NCBI RefSeq assembly: GCF_041200175.1
Contig: NZ_CP165727.1
Location: 7,992,001 to 8,056,000, forward strand
Reading direction: 5' to 3'
DNA: 64,000 bases
Source of the DNA: Streptomyces sp. R33
Lineage (GTDB): Bacteria; Actinomycetota; Actinomycetes; Streptomycetales; Streptomycetaceae
The notes beneath the pieces were generated by a model. The model was not told the origin of the DNA. It made no database searches and saw only the letters and a program-made list of their open reading frames with translations. Position 1 is the first letter of the stretch. Every line of letters begins with the position of its first letter. Positions 16,082-24,522 of this stretch are shown here, piece by piece. Made by a program: the position numbers and the translations under genes.

Positions 16082-16100
16082 CCACGGCCGGGCGGGCCGG

Positions 16101-17327
16101 CTACGGAGCGGCCGCCGGGCCCTGCGGGGCCTTGCCGGTGTCGCAGAGCGCCTGGCGGTACAGCGTCGAGAGGGCTCCGTCGATGGGGTGGGGCTGTGGC
16201 CTGCCCGAGGAGTCGCGCTCGTTCCACCTGGCGAGGTTGACCGCGACGGACATCTGGCGTTTGCCGTCGGCCCGGGTCAGGGACATCATTGCGGCGCCCC
16301 ACACCGTGCCGTCGTGGCCCCAGAAGGTGCCGCAGTCCGCGATGACGACCTTGTGCAGGCCGAGGCCGTACTCGATCGTCGTTCCGTCCAGGGCGCGGAC
16401 CGGGACCGTGCGCTGCATCTGCGTCAGCGAGGACCGGCTCACGATCCCGCCGTCGAGGAGCCTGCCGTAGAAGCGGTTGACGTCCTCCATGGTCGACACC
16501 ACGGCGGCGCCCGTACCCGTCCAGGACATGTTGTAGACGCTGTAGTCGCGTGCCGGGTCGATCAGCCCGTAGAGGGACTCGTACATGCGTGAGTGCGGTC
16601 CTTCGATGCGCGCGCCGGCCGGGAACGCGGTGTGCCGCAGCCCGGCGCGGTCGATGACGTTCCGGGTGATGTACTCCTCGGCCGTGGTGCCGGACACCCG
16701 CTCGAGGAGTCGGCCGAGGAGCAGGTAGTTGGTGTTGGAGTACACGCCCGTGGGGCCGCCGGGCTCACCCGCGGGAGGCGCCGCGAGTCCCAGCTCGATG
16801 AGCTCCTCCGGGGTGAATTGCCGGAAGCGGTTGTCGTCGAGGCTGGCGGGCGAGTCGGCCTGCAGGGACGGGAACGCGTAGGGGACGTAGTCGGGGATGC
16901 CGCTGGTGTGGTTGAGGAGCATCCGCACCGTGATGCTCCTGCCGCGTTCGCCCGGTACCAGCCGGGGCAGGTAGCCGCCGATCGGCGCGTCGAGCCGGAT
17001 CCGGCCCTGCTCGACCTGCTGCATGACCGCTGCGGCGGTGAAGGTCTTGGTGATGCTGCCGACGCGGTGCCGCATGTCCGCGCTGACGGGGCGTCCGGTC
17101 GTGGTGTCGGCGACCCCGGAGGCGCCGCGCCAGGTCCGGTCGGCGGCGCGCACCTCGCCGTACACGCCCGGAACTCCGGCGCGGTGGACACCGTCCATGG
17201 CGGACTTCAGGCCGGAGGGGTCGGGGCGCGCGGTCGCGTGGGGGGCTGCCGTCGCCGTCCCGGCGCAGACCGTCAGCGTGGCCACACTTGCGCACAGCAC
17301 CAGTCGGATCTTCGATCGGATCGTCAC
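16101..17327 (-). CDS. Secreted serine hydrolase (beta-lactamase/DD-carboxypeptidase family)
   Basis: 408 residues from GTG 17327, which has AAAGGA at ideal spacing and yields a clean signal peptide (IRLVLCASVATLTVCAGTAT, cleavage near ATA-APH). ATG 17375 would add 16 residues before the signal and is less likely. All three class C/PBP motifs are present: SITK (S-x-x-K) in VGSITKTFTAAA, YSN in GVYSNTNYLLLG and HDG in FWGHDGTVWGAA. The enzyme probably acts on D-Ala-D-Ala peptides or esters outside the cell. It follows the esterase gene by about 50 bp in the same direction, likely as one operon. Confidence 0.9.
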   Translation of the reverse strand: MTIRSKIRLVLCASVATLTVCAGTATAAPHATARPDPSGLKSAMDGVHRAGVPGVYGEVRAADRTWRGASGVADTTTGRPVSADMRHRVGSITKTFTAAAVMQQVEQGRIRLDAPIGGYLPRLVPGERGRSITVRMLLNHTSGIPDYVPYAFPSLQADSPASLDDNRFRQFTPEELIELGLAAPPAGEPGGPTGVYSNTNYLLLGRLLERVSGTTAEEYITRNVIDRAGLRHTAFPAGARIEGPHSRMYESLYGLIDPARDYSVYNMSWTGTGAAVVSTMEDVNRFYGRLLDGGIVSRSSLTQMQRTVPVRALDGTTIEYGLGLHKVVIADCGTFWGHDGTVWGAAMMSLTRADGKRQMSVAVNLARWNERDSSGRPQPHPIDGALSTLYRQALCDTGKAPQGPAAAP

Positions 17328-17378
17328 CGCGTCCGTCCTTTCGTTGGTCAGAGATGCGAGTGAGGGGGAAGGCATGGC

Positions 17379-18275
17379 TCATCCGGCCAGGGCGCGGCGC
17401 AGGACGGCTCCGAGTTCGGCGTTCTGCCGGTGCGAGACCTCGGCGGAAAGGAGCGCCTGTGACCCGTGGAAAGTGCCGGGCCACTGGTGCAGCTCGACGG
17501 ATACGCCCGCTTGGAGCAGGCGCACCCCGTAGGCGAGGCCCTCGTCCCGGTTCGGGTCGAACTCCGCGGTGGAGATGTAGGCCGGCGGCAGGCCGGACAG
17601 GTCGGTGGCCCGGGCCGGCGCGGAGTACGGGGTCGCGGGCCGGCCGGCCAGGTAGTGCCGCCACCCCGCGGCGGCCTTGTCGCGGTAGAACCAAGGGGTG
17701 TCGGTGAAGTTCCGCGCCGACCACGTCTCCTGCCGGTCGTCGAGCCCCGGCTGGTTGAGCAGCTGGAAGTGGATCGGCGGCCCCTGCTCGTCTCGGGAGC
17801 GCAGCGCCACGGCAGCGGCGATGTTCGCGCCGGCGCTGTGGCCGCCGACCGCGATGCGGGCCGGGTCGACACCGAGGTCGGCTGAGTGCTCGACCGCCCA
17901 GGCGAGGACGGCGCAGGCGTCGTCGAGTGCGGCCGGGAAGGGGTGTTCGGGGGCGAGACGGTAGCCCACAGAGATCACCACCGCGCCGGATCCGGCGGCG
18001 ATCCTGGAGGCCCACGGGTGCTCGGTGTCCAGGTCGCCCATGAGGAATCCGCCGCCGTGCAGCCAGACGACGGCGCCGTGGGCCCCGTGCGGGCGGTAGA
18101 TCCGCACCGGCACACCGGGGTCGGCGGGCACGGTGCGGTCCTCGACTTCCATGCCGGCGGCGTCCGGCGCCGGTATCGCGGCGGCCAGTCCGGCGAAGCT
18201 CTTGCGGGCGGCGACCGGGTCGGTCAGGTCGGTCTTGGGGAACAGCGGTACGAATGCTTCGAGTTCGGGGTCCAT
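17379..18275 (-). CDS. Alpha/beta hydrolase, HSL-type esterase
   Basis: 298 residues from ATG 18275, with GAGG nine bases upstream. Hormone-sensitive-lipase family features are present: oxyanion motif HGGGF in VVWLHGGGFLMGD, nucleophile elbow GHSAG in IAVGGHSAGANIAAAV, acid in ISTAEFDPNRDEG and catalytic His in WPGTFHGSQALL. No signal peptide, so cytosolic. It hydrolyses small acyl esters; the substrate is unknown. It is transcribed away from the PucR-like regulator at 18394, a natural candidate for its control. Confidence 0.92.
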   Translation of the reverse strand: MDPELEAFVPLFPKTDLTDPVAARKSFAGLAAAIPAPDAAGMEVEDRTVPADPGVPVRIYRPHGAHGAVVWLHGGGFLMGDLDTEHPWASRIAAGSGAVVISVGYRLAPEHPFPAALDDACAVLAWAVEHSADLGVDPARIAVGGHSAGANIAAAVALRSRDEQGPPIHFQLLNQPGLDDRQETWSARNFTDTPWFYRDKAAAGWRHYLAGRPATPYSAPARATDLSGLPPAYISTAEFDPNRDEGLAYGVRLLQAGVSVELHQWPGTFHGSQALLSAEVSHRQNAELGAVLRRALAG

Positions 18276-18393
18276 GCCGACCATCCTCACGGGCCGGTCC
18301 GGCCCGGGTCGCCCGCCGCCCGTCGGGCATTGCGCGCCGCTCGCGCGCCGATCGGCGCACGTTCGTCGCCGCCCGTCCTTCTATGCTTCTGTC

Positions 18394-19443
18394 ATGGAGG
18401 CACTGGCCGTACGGCTCTCGGGACTCGATCCGTACGTCGACGGCGCGCTCCGCATCGTTGCGTTCTACGACACGCTGATGCGCCGGCGGGTGGACCTGCC
18501 GGCGCTGGCCCGGGCCTCTGCGGGCCTGGCCGAGTGCGTTGCCGGGATACGGCTCCACGGCACGGAGCGGGCGATCCGCGTCGCGCCCGACGGCACCGGG
18601 ACCTCCGCCCCGCCGACGGGTCCGTCCGGCACGGCGGCGGTCCTCCTGGACGAGGAGGAGATCGGCACGGTGTGGCTGGAGCGGCCCGGCCCGGCCAACC
18701 CGCTCGACGAGGTGCTGCTGGACCGGCTCGCCCTCGCCGTCGCGGCGGCCGTCGAACGGTACGGTCCGGCCCGGACCACCATGGCGGACCCCGCGCTCGT
18801 CGAACTGGTGATCAGCGCCGACGGCGACGAGGCGGCCAGGGCCCGGGCGCTGCGGCTCCTGGGTTTCGCCGCCGGTCTGCCGGTCCGTGTCCTCGCCGTA
18901 CGTTCACCGCGGCTGCCGCTCGACCAGGTGGGCGGGCTCGTCTGCCCGGGCCGGCCGGTGAAGGCGGCGCAGATCGGCGGCCTGGGGGTCGTGCTGGCCG
19001 CCGTCGTCGACCGGGACCGGCTGCCGACGGGCGTGCGCGCGGGGATCGGCGCCGCCGAGAGCCCCGACCGGTCGTGGCGGGAGGCCCGTACCGCCCTGCG
19101 CTTCGCCACGCCGCGCGAACCGGTCGTCCACTACGCCGACTTGGGCGCGCTGGCACTCCTGGCCGAGGTACCCCGGGCGGCTTTGCGTGAGAACCCCGAT
19201 GTCGCCGCGCTCGCCCGCGTGGCCGCAAACCCCGAGGACCTGGAGACGCTGGACGCCTACTGCGTCGCCGGGTCCCTGCGCCGGGCTGCCGACCTGCTCC
19301 ACCTGCACCACAGCAGCGTCGCGCGCCGGATCGAACAGATCGGCAAAGCGCTCGCCATCGACCTCAGCGGCCCCGCGGGGCTGACGCGGGCCGGCCTCGC
19401 CCTCGCCGCCTGGCGGCTGCTCGATGACGAGGCGTCGCCGTGA
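18394..19443 (+). CDS. PucR-type helix-turn-helix regulator
   Basis: 349 residues. The C-terminal HTH TLDAYCVAGSLRRAADLLHL followed by HHSSVARRIEQIGKAL is the PucR_C/CdaR-type DNA-binding domain, and the middle part has the loosely conserved GGDEF-like fold of these regulators. ATG 18394 is only 6 bp after a TATGCT -10-like hexamer (18382-18387), so the message may be leaderless. It is divergent from the esterase and serine hydrolase operon, 118 bp apart, which suggests local regulation. Confidence 0.8.
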   Translation: MEALAVRLSGLDPYVDGALRIVAFYDTLMRRRVDLPALARASAGLAECVAGIRLHGTERAIRVAPDGTGTSAPPTGPSGTAAVLLDEEEIGTVWLERPGPANPLDEVLLDRLALAVAAAVERYGPARTTMADPALVELVISADGDEAARARALRLLGFAAGLPVRVLAVRSPRLPLDQVGGLVCPGRPVKAAQIGGLGVVLAAVVDRDRLPTGVRAGIGAAESPDRSWREARTALRFATPREPVVHYADLGALALLAEVPRAALRENPDVAALARVAANPEDLETLDAYCVAGSLRRAADLLHLHHSSVARRIEQIGKALAIDLSGPAGLTRAGLALAAWRLLDDEASP

Positions 19444-19667
19444 AGGTGCCGGTCACAGCCGCTCGTTGAGGACCGTCGCGCACCTTCACCGATTCGCACG
19501 GGCTGAACTGTGCCGGCGGCTTCGTGTCCGGAGGGCGCGTTGCAGAATGTCCGATTATCGATCCTCGGTGGGGAACACAGCGCGCCTTCCCGTCAGTTCA
19601 CCGAAGCGAACCGGGGCGAGCCCGCACGACTCGTCCTGGACCGGTAGACCACTGGCAAGGAGAAACC

Positions 19668-20789
19668 GTGCGCATACTCTTCACCGGACCGGCCGCGGCC
19701 GGCCACCTCTTCCCGATGATCCCGACGGCGCAGGCACTGCGCGCCGCGGGCCACGAGGTGCTGTTCGCGAGCTCGCAGCCGCTGAACCGGCTCCGCGAGG
19801 CAGGTTTTCCGATCGTCGAGATCGGTGACGGACGCACCATCCGGGACATGATCGAGCAGTCTGCCGACGAGGAGGTGCGCTACGTCGCTCCCGAACTGTC
19901 CTCGGACGAGATCCTCGACAGGGCGGCCCGCGGGTTCGCGATGATCTCCCGCCCCACCGTGGAGGGCCTGCTGGAGGTCGCCGAAAGCTGGGGCGCCGAC
20001 TTGCTGGTCTACGACTCCTTCCAGGCCTCCGCCCCATTGGTCGCGGCCAAGCTCAAGATACCGTCGGTGATCCAGAACTTCGGCGTCACCTCAGGCCTCG
20101 ACATGGTCCGCCGGATCGCCGCCAACTTCACCGAGGCGTACGAGACGTACAAGGTGGCCGGTCCGGCCGAGCCGACCGCGCTGGACATCATCCCCGCCTC
20201 GCTCGGCGGCGACCCGGGCGGCCTGCGGATGCGCTACATCCCCTACAACGGCGGCGGCACCGTCCCTGCCGAGCTGCTCCGCCGCGGCACCCGCCCGCGT
20301 GTCGCCATCACCCTGGGCACCGTGCTCACCGAGATGGACGGCGTCCGCGCCATCGTCCGCCTGATCGAGGCCGCCGCCTCGGTGGACGCCGAGTTCCTGC
20401 TCGCCGTCGGCGACGCCGACCTCACCGCGCTCGGCACCCTCCCGGACAACGTCCGTGCGCTGCCCTGGGTTCCGCTGGCCGAGCTGCTGACCGCCTCCGA
20501 CGCGCTGATCCACCACGGCGGCTCCGGCACCCTGCTCACCGCCCTGCAGGCCGGCCTGCCCCAGCTGCTGCTCCCGCAGGGCGCCGACCACTTCATCAAC
20601 GCCGACGCCCTCACCGCGACCGGCGCCGCCCTGCGCTCCGCCTCCGAGGACGTCGACGCCGCGCTCCTCACCCGTCTGATCACCGACCCGTCCCTGCGCG
20701 AGGCCGCCACCCGCCTCCAGGCGGAGAACGCCGCCTTGCCGACCCCGGCCGAGACCGTCCCCGCCCTGGAGGCGCTGGCTGCCTCGTAG
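19668..20789 (+). CDS. Glycosyltransferase, GT1/UGT-like
   Basis: 373 residues from GTG 19668, with AAGGAG five bases upstream. GT-B fold: N-terminal acceptor domain starting VRILFTGPAAAGHLFPMIPT, and C-terminal donor domain with LPWVPLAELLTASDALIHHG followed by GGSGTLLTALQAGLPQLLLP. The HHGGSGT motif and following Pro-rich block match antibiotic and macrolide-type nucleotide-sugar glycosyltransferases. No sugar-biosynthesis or scaffold genes are nearby, so it may act on xenobiotics or on a product made elsewhere. The 224 bp upstream hold only its promoter. Confidence 0.9.
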   Translation: MRILFTGPAAAGHLFPMIPTAQALRAAGHEVLFASSQPLNRLREAGFPIVEIGDGRTIRDMIEQSADEEVRYVAPELSSDEILDRAARGFAMISRPTVEGLLEVAESWGADLLVYDSFQASAPLVAAKLKIPSVIQNFGVTSGLDMVRRIAANFTEAYETYKVAGPAEPTALDIIPASLGGDPGGLRMRYIPYNGGGTVPAELLRRGTRPRVAITLGTVLTEMDGVRAIVRLIEAAASVDAEFLLAVGDADLTALGTLPDNVRALPWVPLAELLTASDALIHHGGSGTLLTALQAGLPQLLLPQGADHFINADALTATGAALRSASEDVDAALLTRLITDPSLREAATRLQAENAALPTPAETVPALEALAAS

Positions 20790-20869
20790 GCAGCGGCCAC
20801 AACCGCCCGTGGCGGGCGCTCCTCGCCCCGGCGTTGACCGCAGCCGCCACCGGCGACCTGCGCATCACG

Positions 20870-20886
20870 TACACGACACCCCCTAG
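20870..20886. repeat. Solitary element end matching the MITE-like terminus
   Basis: CGACACCCC followed by CTAG repeats the right terminus and flank of the 223-bp element at 2596-2818. Only one end is seen here, so it may be the remnant of a decayed element. It abuts the 3' end of the broken Imm49-like gene and supplies that gene's stop codon. A chance match cannot be excluded at this length. Confidence 0.4.
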
Positions 20887-21364
20887 AAGGGTTCGGCAGC
20901 CTCGAGGAGCCGCTGGGGCAGGTACGGGGACTCGACCCGGATGTTCCAGCCCCGGCGGCGGGCGTGGCAGGCCAGGGCGAGGACGTTGAGGTTGATCGCG
21001 GCGTCCGGGTCGTCGGCGCGGTCGGCGACCCGGAAGTGCTCGCGGTGGGCTTCGAGGGCGTCGGCCAGCGCGGCGACCGCATCGGGACGCCGGTCGCGGC
21101 CGAAGCCCCCGACCCTCGGGCCGCGGGTCTCGAAACCCGTGACCAGGGCGTGGGGGAGATAGTCGGTCTGGAGCGCCGGCGCCCACCCCAGGATCCGGTA
21201 CGCGAGCGCGGCCAGACCGAGCGGCAGGAGCGGGAGCAGACTGCTCGGCGACGCACCGGGGGGTGCAGGGCGGTGTGCGGGAGCAGGAGGTCGCCCAGTC
21301 CGGAGTCGAAGGCCCCCCGGCCCTCGGCGGCCAGGGCGCGCAGGGTCAGCCTAGGCGCGAGGTG
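20883..21364 (-). pseudogene. Imm49-like immunity protein remnant (truncated, frameshifted)
   Basis: Reading the minus strand, an Imm49-like C-terminus is clear: LGLAALAYR then TDYLPHALV, and NLNVLALACHARRRGW then VESPYLPQRLL, ending in TAG at 20885-20883. Upstream of a G6 run (21258-21263, C6 on the coding strand) homology continues in another frame (APRLTLRALAAEGRG then GLGDLLLPHTALHPP). One missing C would account for the shift. The N-terminal half expected for the family is absent. It is therefore a decayed gene, unless the homopolymer is a sequencing error and an alternative start is used. Confidence 0.65.
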
Positions 21365-21482
21365 TGACGGGCGGGCTCGCCCCGCTACGTCCCGGACGGG
21401 GTCACGCACGGAGCAGGGCCTCTTGGCAGCTCGAAGGCCGTGTACGCCAACGGGCCGGCCAGGAGGCCCCACCGTTCCCCTC

Positions 21483-22178
21483 TTACGCTCGCGCCGTCGC
21501 CGAACGCGACAATCGCTGCGGCGTGTCGTGCAACCCGATGTGGCTCAGGCCGGTGCGCACGTCGGTCCGAGCGCCGGGGAGCTGCGAGTGTTCCGCGGTG
21601 CCGACGCAACCGGGTCCGTGGATGGTGAACTCGAAGTCCCGGTGCCTCTTGGCATTCAGAGCCAGCGGCAGTTGGATGCGCCCGTCCCCGACCCTGCGCC
21701 GTATCTCAGTGCGGCTGAGACCGAGCCCGCGAACGAGCAGTCGTTCGACGCGGACCGGTACGGGCAGCTCGAAGCCGACCAATACCTTGAGCGGTGTCGG
21801 GTCGTCGAGTGCGTAGAGGGGCGTGCGGGTTTCCAGTTCCCAGGTACCGGTCCAGTCGAGGAGGTATCCGTTCTTCGCGGCGAGCGACGCACTCATCGTC
21901 AACTCCCGTACCACGGCCGGTTCGTTGGTCTCGTACGCCATCCGGCGAGCGGGATCCAGCGACGACACGTGGACGCGTTCGTGGACGGGCACCTTCGAGG
22001 TCCGGTCGCACGCTGCACAGTTCAGGAGCAGCCAGACGTCGAGGAGCTTGCCGTTCGCGTTGACGCGGATCTTGCCCGAGGGCCGGTGACGCGTGCTGGA
22101 GCAGTCCGGGCAGGGTCGTACGACACTGGGCAGGGCGGACTGACGCACGGCCCACAGGGCCTTGCGGTCGGTATTCAT
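21483..22178 (-). CDS. DUF1062 domain protein
   Basis: 231 residues. The N-terminal zinc-ribbon-like part has CPDC (about 23-26) and CAAC (about 54-57) pairs flanking GKIRVNANGKLLDVWLL, the signature of DUF1062 proteins. The C-terminal part ends in an S4-like segment LVRGLGLSRTEIRRRVGDGR. The function is unknown; paired CxxC motifs and an S4-like tail suggest nucleic-acid or ribosome association. The ribosome site is weak. The remnant Imm49-like gene lies downstream on the same strand. Confidence 0.8.
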   Translation of the reverse strand: MNTDRKALWAVRQSALPSVVRPCPDCSSTRHRPSGKIRVNANGKLLDVWLLLNCAACDRTSKVPVHERVHVSSLDPARRMAYETNEPAVVRELTMSASLAAKNGYLLDWTGTWELETRTPLYALDDPTPLKVLVGFELPVPVRVERLLVRGLGLSRTEIRRRVGDGRIQLPLALNAKRHRDFEFTIHGPGCVGTAEHSQLPGARTDVRTGLSHIGLHDTPQRLSRSATARA

Positions 22179-22485
22179 GGATGTGGTTGCTTTCAGGACT
22201 CAGCAGGAGCTCTCGCAGGCGGGGCCGCGGCTCCTGGATCTGACGGATGCACACGAGGGCGCGAGTCATCGCCTCGGGGCCGAGCCATCAGGCGCCGGGG
22301 TCGATCGCGCGACAGGTTGGCTGTTGCCGTGTAGCAGCCGTTACAGGTCCATGCGGGCGAGCATGATCGAGCCCACGGCCCGCAGGCAACTCATTTTCCG
22401 CTGGATCGTGGATGCGGTGCTTCGCCAAGCCGGCGGCCATCTCCTGGCGCGCCGGCGGAGCTTGGCATGCCGCCCGGCATGCCGC
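22179..22485. other. Non-coding gap between DUF1062 and gtrA-like genes
   Basis: About 307 bp without a supportable gene. It holds the likely DUF1062 promoter. Just past the gtrA-like stop it has a repeated GGCATGCC (near 22466-22489) that can pair as a hairpin and may end gtrA transcription. Nothing else is recognisable. Confidence 0.45.
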
Positions 22486-22995
22486 TCAGGCGGCGCGGCA
22501 GAGCTCTGCTGCGGCGCGGGGCGCGGTCGCCCGTACAGGACGGGCGGTGCGGACCGTGGCCGCGGCCTGCGAGCGGTTCCGTGCGAAGACGACGAGGCGC
22601 AGCACCGCGAACCGCGCGACACCGGCGATCGCCGAGGCGGACAGATAGACGACCTGCTCGAGCAGTGCGCCGGGTGACGCCGCCAGTTGGTGCAGGACGA
22701 GCATCGCCAGGCAGGTCACCGCATACGCGGCCGCAGCGGACCCGGCCGACTGGGCGTGCTGGCGCCAGGTGGCGCGCCCGCCTGCGCCGAAGGAGAACCG
22801 GGCGTGCAGCTCGGTGGTGAGGAGCGTGGAAACCGCCGTGACCAGGGCGTTCGCCAGACCCCAGGGAATCCAGACGGCAAGGGCCGCCACGGCGAAGCTG
22901 GAGGCGAGCCCCACTCCGCCGCCACACAGTACGAAGCGGGCGAAGGCGGTGACGGCGCCGGGCGCCGACTGCTGCTCGCTCTGCGCTGTCTCCAT
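22486..22995 (-). CDS. GtrA-like membrane protein
   Basis: 169 residues from ATG 22995, with AGGGGGG upstream. Four hydrophobic segments are visible, beginning FARFVLCGGGVGLASSFAVA, and the sequence FSFGAGGRATWRQHAQ fits the cytoplasmic loop typical of GtrA proteins. The family is thought to move polyprenyl-linked sugars across the membrane for cell-wall or exopolysaccharide decoration. The basic C-terminal tail is Ala/Arg rich. It is divergent from the TIGR03086-type gene across an AT-rich promoter region with repeated GTTGCA motifs. Confidence 0.8.
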   Translation of the reverse strand: METAQSEQQSAPGAVTAFARFVLCGGGVGLASSFAVAALAVWIPWGLANALVTAVSTLLTTELHARFSFGAGGRATWRQHAQSAGSAAAAYAVTCLAMLVLHQLAASPGALLEQVVYLSASAIAGVARFAVLRLVVFARNRSQAAATVRTARPVRATAPRAAAELCRAA

Positions 22996-23051
22996 GATCC
23001 GACCCCCCTGAGAAGCCTTCGGCCCGTTGTTTCTCATGTGGGAAACGCTAC

Positions 23052-23173
23052 GTTGCATTCATGAAACCAGCAACAGATTTATTGCGCAGAATCGGTGTTG
23101 TTGCAGGTAGATTGAGGGAAATCGTTGCAATCATCTTGAGTGCAATGCAACAGTGACCGCTCTGATTGTTGCA
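23052..23173. promoter_or_regulatory. Cluster of GTTGCA motifs in AT-rich divergent promoter
   Basis: GTTGCA occurs at 23052-23057, 23100-23105, 23124-23129 and 23168-23173, and its complement TGCAAC at 23146-23151. A related GCAAC lies at 23070-23074. The 300-bp region between the gtrA-like and TIGR03086-type genes is markedly AT-rich. Repeated half-sites in both orientations suggest binding by a regulator or nucleoid protein. The same half-site forms the dyads upstream of the ArsR-linked genes near 47.1 kb. Confidence 0.5.
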
Positions 23174-23295
23174 ATGGTTTGATGATGAACGCTATGCCGG
23201 ATCCCGTCGGGTACCTGATCGGCGCGCGCGTTGCGATGAGTACGGGCTCTGGCGCCGGTCTACCCTTCAGATCCATCGCCCGGGAGGAGTGGCAG

Positions 23296-23898
23296 ATGAC
23301 CGATACGAGGACCATCGACCTCGGACCACAAACCCGGATCGTGGCCGGTCTCGCCGCGGCCGTCCCGGACGCCGCGCTCGCCGGCCGAACGCCCTGTCCC
23401 GACTACGCGGTCAGTGACCTGCTGGGTCACCTCGCGGGCCTCGCCGTCGCTTTCCGCGACGCCGCCCGCAAGGACCTGGGCCCCACGACGGACACGGCCC
23501 CCGGTTCAGCCGCGCTCTCCCTGCCCGCCGGCTGGCGGGAGGACCTGCCCAGAGCGCTCGGCGAACTGGCCGAAGCCTGGCAGGATCCGGCCGCCTGGAG
23601 CGGCATGACCCGCGCGGGCGGAGTGGACCTGCCCGGCGAAATCGCCGGCGTGGTGGCCGTCGACGAACTGGTGCTGCACGGATGGGACCTGGCTCGGGCC
23701 ACCGGCCAGGAGTACGTACCCGATCAGGCCGCGCTGCGCGCCGCGCATGCGTTCCTGCTGGCGGCCGCCGAAGACGGGGACCGTGGCGACGGCATCTTCG
23801 GGCCGATCGTGCCCGTACCGGAGGACGCCCCGCTGCTGGACCGGGCGGTCGGGCTCAGCGGGCGTGATCCGGGCTGGACGCCGCCGACGTCCCCGTGA
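23296..23898 (+). CDS. TIGR03086 family protein (DinB/MDMPI fold)
   Basis: 200 residues from ATG 23296, with GGAGGAG upstream. The N-terminal helical bundle has the family motif TPCPDYAVSDLLGHLAGLAV. A later DELVLHGWDLARATG supplies the conserved His expected for metal binding in mycothiol-dependent maleylpyruvate isomerase-like proteins. These actinobacterial cytosolic proteins often use mycothiol or act as unidentified hydrolases. No pathway context is present. Starts upstream of 23296 add residues unlike the family. Confidence 0.82.
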   Translation: MTDTRTIDLGPQTRIVAGLAAAVPDAALAGRTPCPDYAVSDLLGHLAGLAVAFRDAARKDLGPTTDTAPGSAALSLPAGWREDLPRALGELAEAWQDPAAWSGMTRAGGVDLPGEIAGVVAVDELVLHGWDLARATGQEYVPDQAALRAAHAFLLAAAEDGDRGDGIFGPIVPVPEDAPLLDRAVGLSGRDPGWTPPTSP

Positions 23899-23904
23899 CC
23901 TTCT

Positions 23905-23931
23905 CCGTGCCCCGGCCCTGCCGGGGCACGG
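23905..23931. terminator. Bidirectional hairpin terminator
   Basis: CCGTGCCCCGG (23905-23915) and CCGGGGCACGG (23921-23931) are perfect 11-bp arms with a 5-nt loop. They lie between the ends of two convergent genes, 6 bp after the left one stops. Confidence 0.85.
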
Positions 23932-23943
23932 AACATCCGGCTC

Positions 23944-24396
23944 TCAGGTCTGGCATTGCTTCGTGGCTGCGGGAGACCAGCCGCTCCAGGCGGCGCCGTC
24001 GGCGCGAGCATGAACGCGGATCTCGACCTTCACGGGGCCGCACACCCGGGTCGTGCTTCCCACTTCGACGGGGCCGATGGCCTCGCCCGCCCGGACGTAG
24101 GCACGACCGCTGCCCAGTTTCTCCCAGTGGCCGCCGTCGACGACGCGGAAGAACGCCTCATAGGAGACGTTCAGTCCCTTTGCTCCAGTGTTACGCGCCC
24201 TGATGTGCGCCGTGATGTCTCGAGTGGGGAACCGGCCGGCAGATCCCCGCTGGGCACTGATGCAGCCGTTGATCGCCACTCGGCCGGTCGAGGCGCTTCC
24301 ACCGCAAGCGATTGCCGCGGCGTGAGCGTTGACCGGGACCGTCAGCACGGTCAGCGCGGCTACGCCCAGGACCGCTGCGGTACGCGTCAGATGCAA
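23944..24396 (-). CDS. Small secreted protein of unknown function
   Basis: 150 residues if it starts at TTG 24396, which has AGAGGA at good spacing and gives a normal signal peptide (TRTAAVLGVAALTVLTVPV, cleavage near AHA-AAIA). An ATG at 24489 would put 31 extra polar residues before the signal. The mature protein has four Cys (ACGG, NGCIS, RVCGP, KQCQT), suggesting two disulfides. Strand-like stretches such as DITAHIRARNTGAKGLNVSY suggest a small beta-sandwich. No family was recognised. Confidence 0.65.
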   Translation of the reverse strand: MHLTRTAAVLGVAALTVLTVPVNAHAAAIACGGSASTGRVAINGCISAQRGSAGRFPTRDITAHIRARNTGAKGLNVSYEAFFRVVDGGHWEKLGSGRAYVRAGEAIGPVEVGSTTRVCGPVKVEIRVHARADGAAWSGWSPAATKQCQT

Positions 24397-24522
24397 TGTC
24401 TCGTTCCTCTTCTCGATCCGCCTTGTCTGGAGAGACCATCGCTCGTTCCGAGACGCGACGAGCAGCGTTTCACCGGCCTTTTCGCCCAATTGGGTGCAGG
24501 TGGCCCCGATCAGCGGGCGTCA

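Noticed and set aside
13326..16085. 919-codon open frame on the minus strand across the phospholipase gene
   Set aside because: It is antisense to a clear Tat-exported phospholipase, has Gly/Val/Arg-rich composition driven by GC bias and shows no domain.
20680..21472. Two long minus-strand frames over the glycosyltransferase end and the Imm49-like remnant
   Set aside because: Neither frame as a whole is protein-like; only the composite of two frames around the G6 run gives family similarity.
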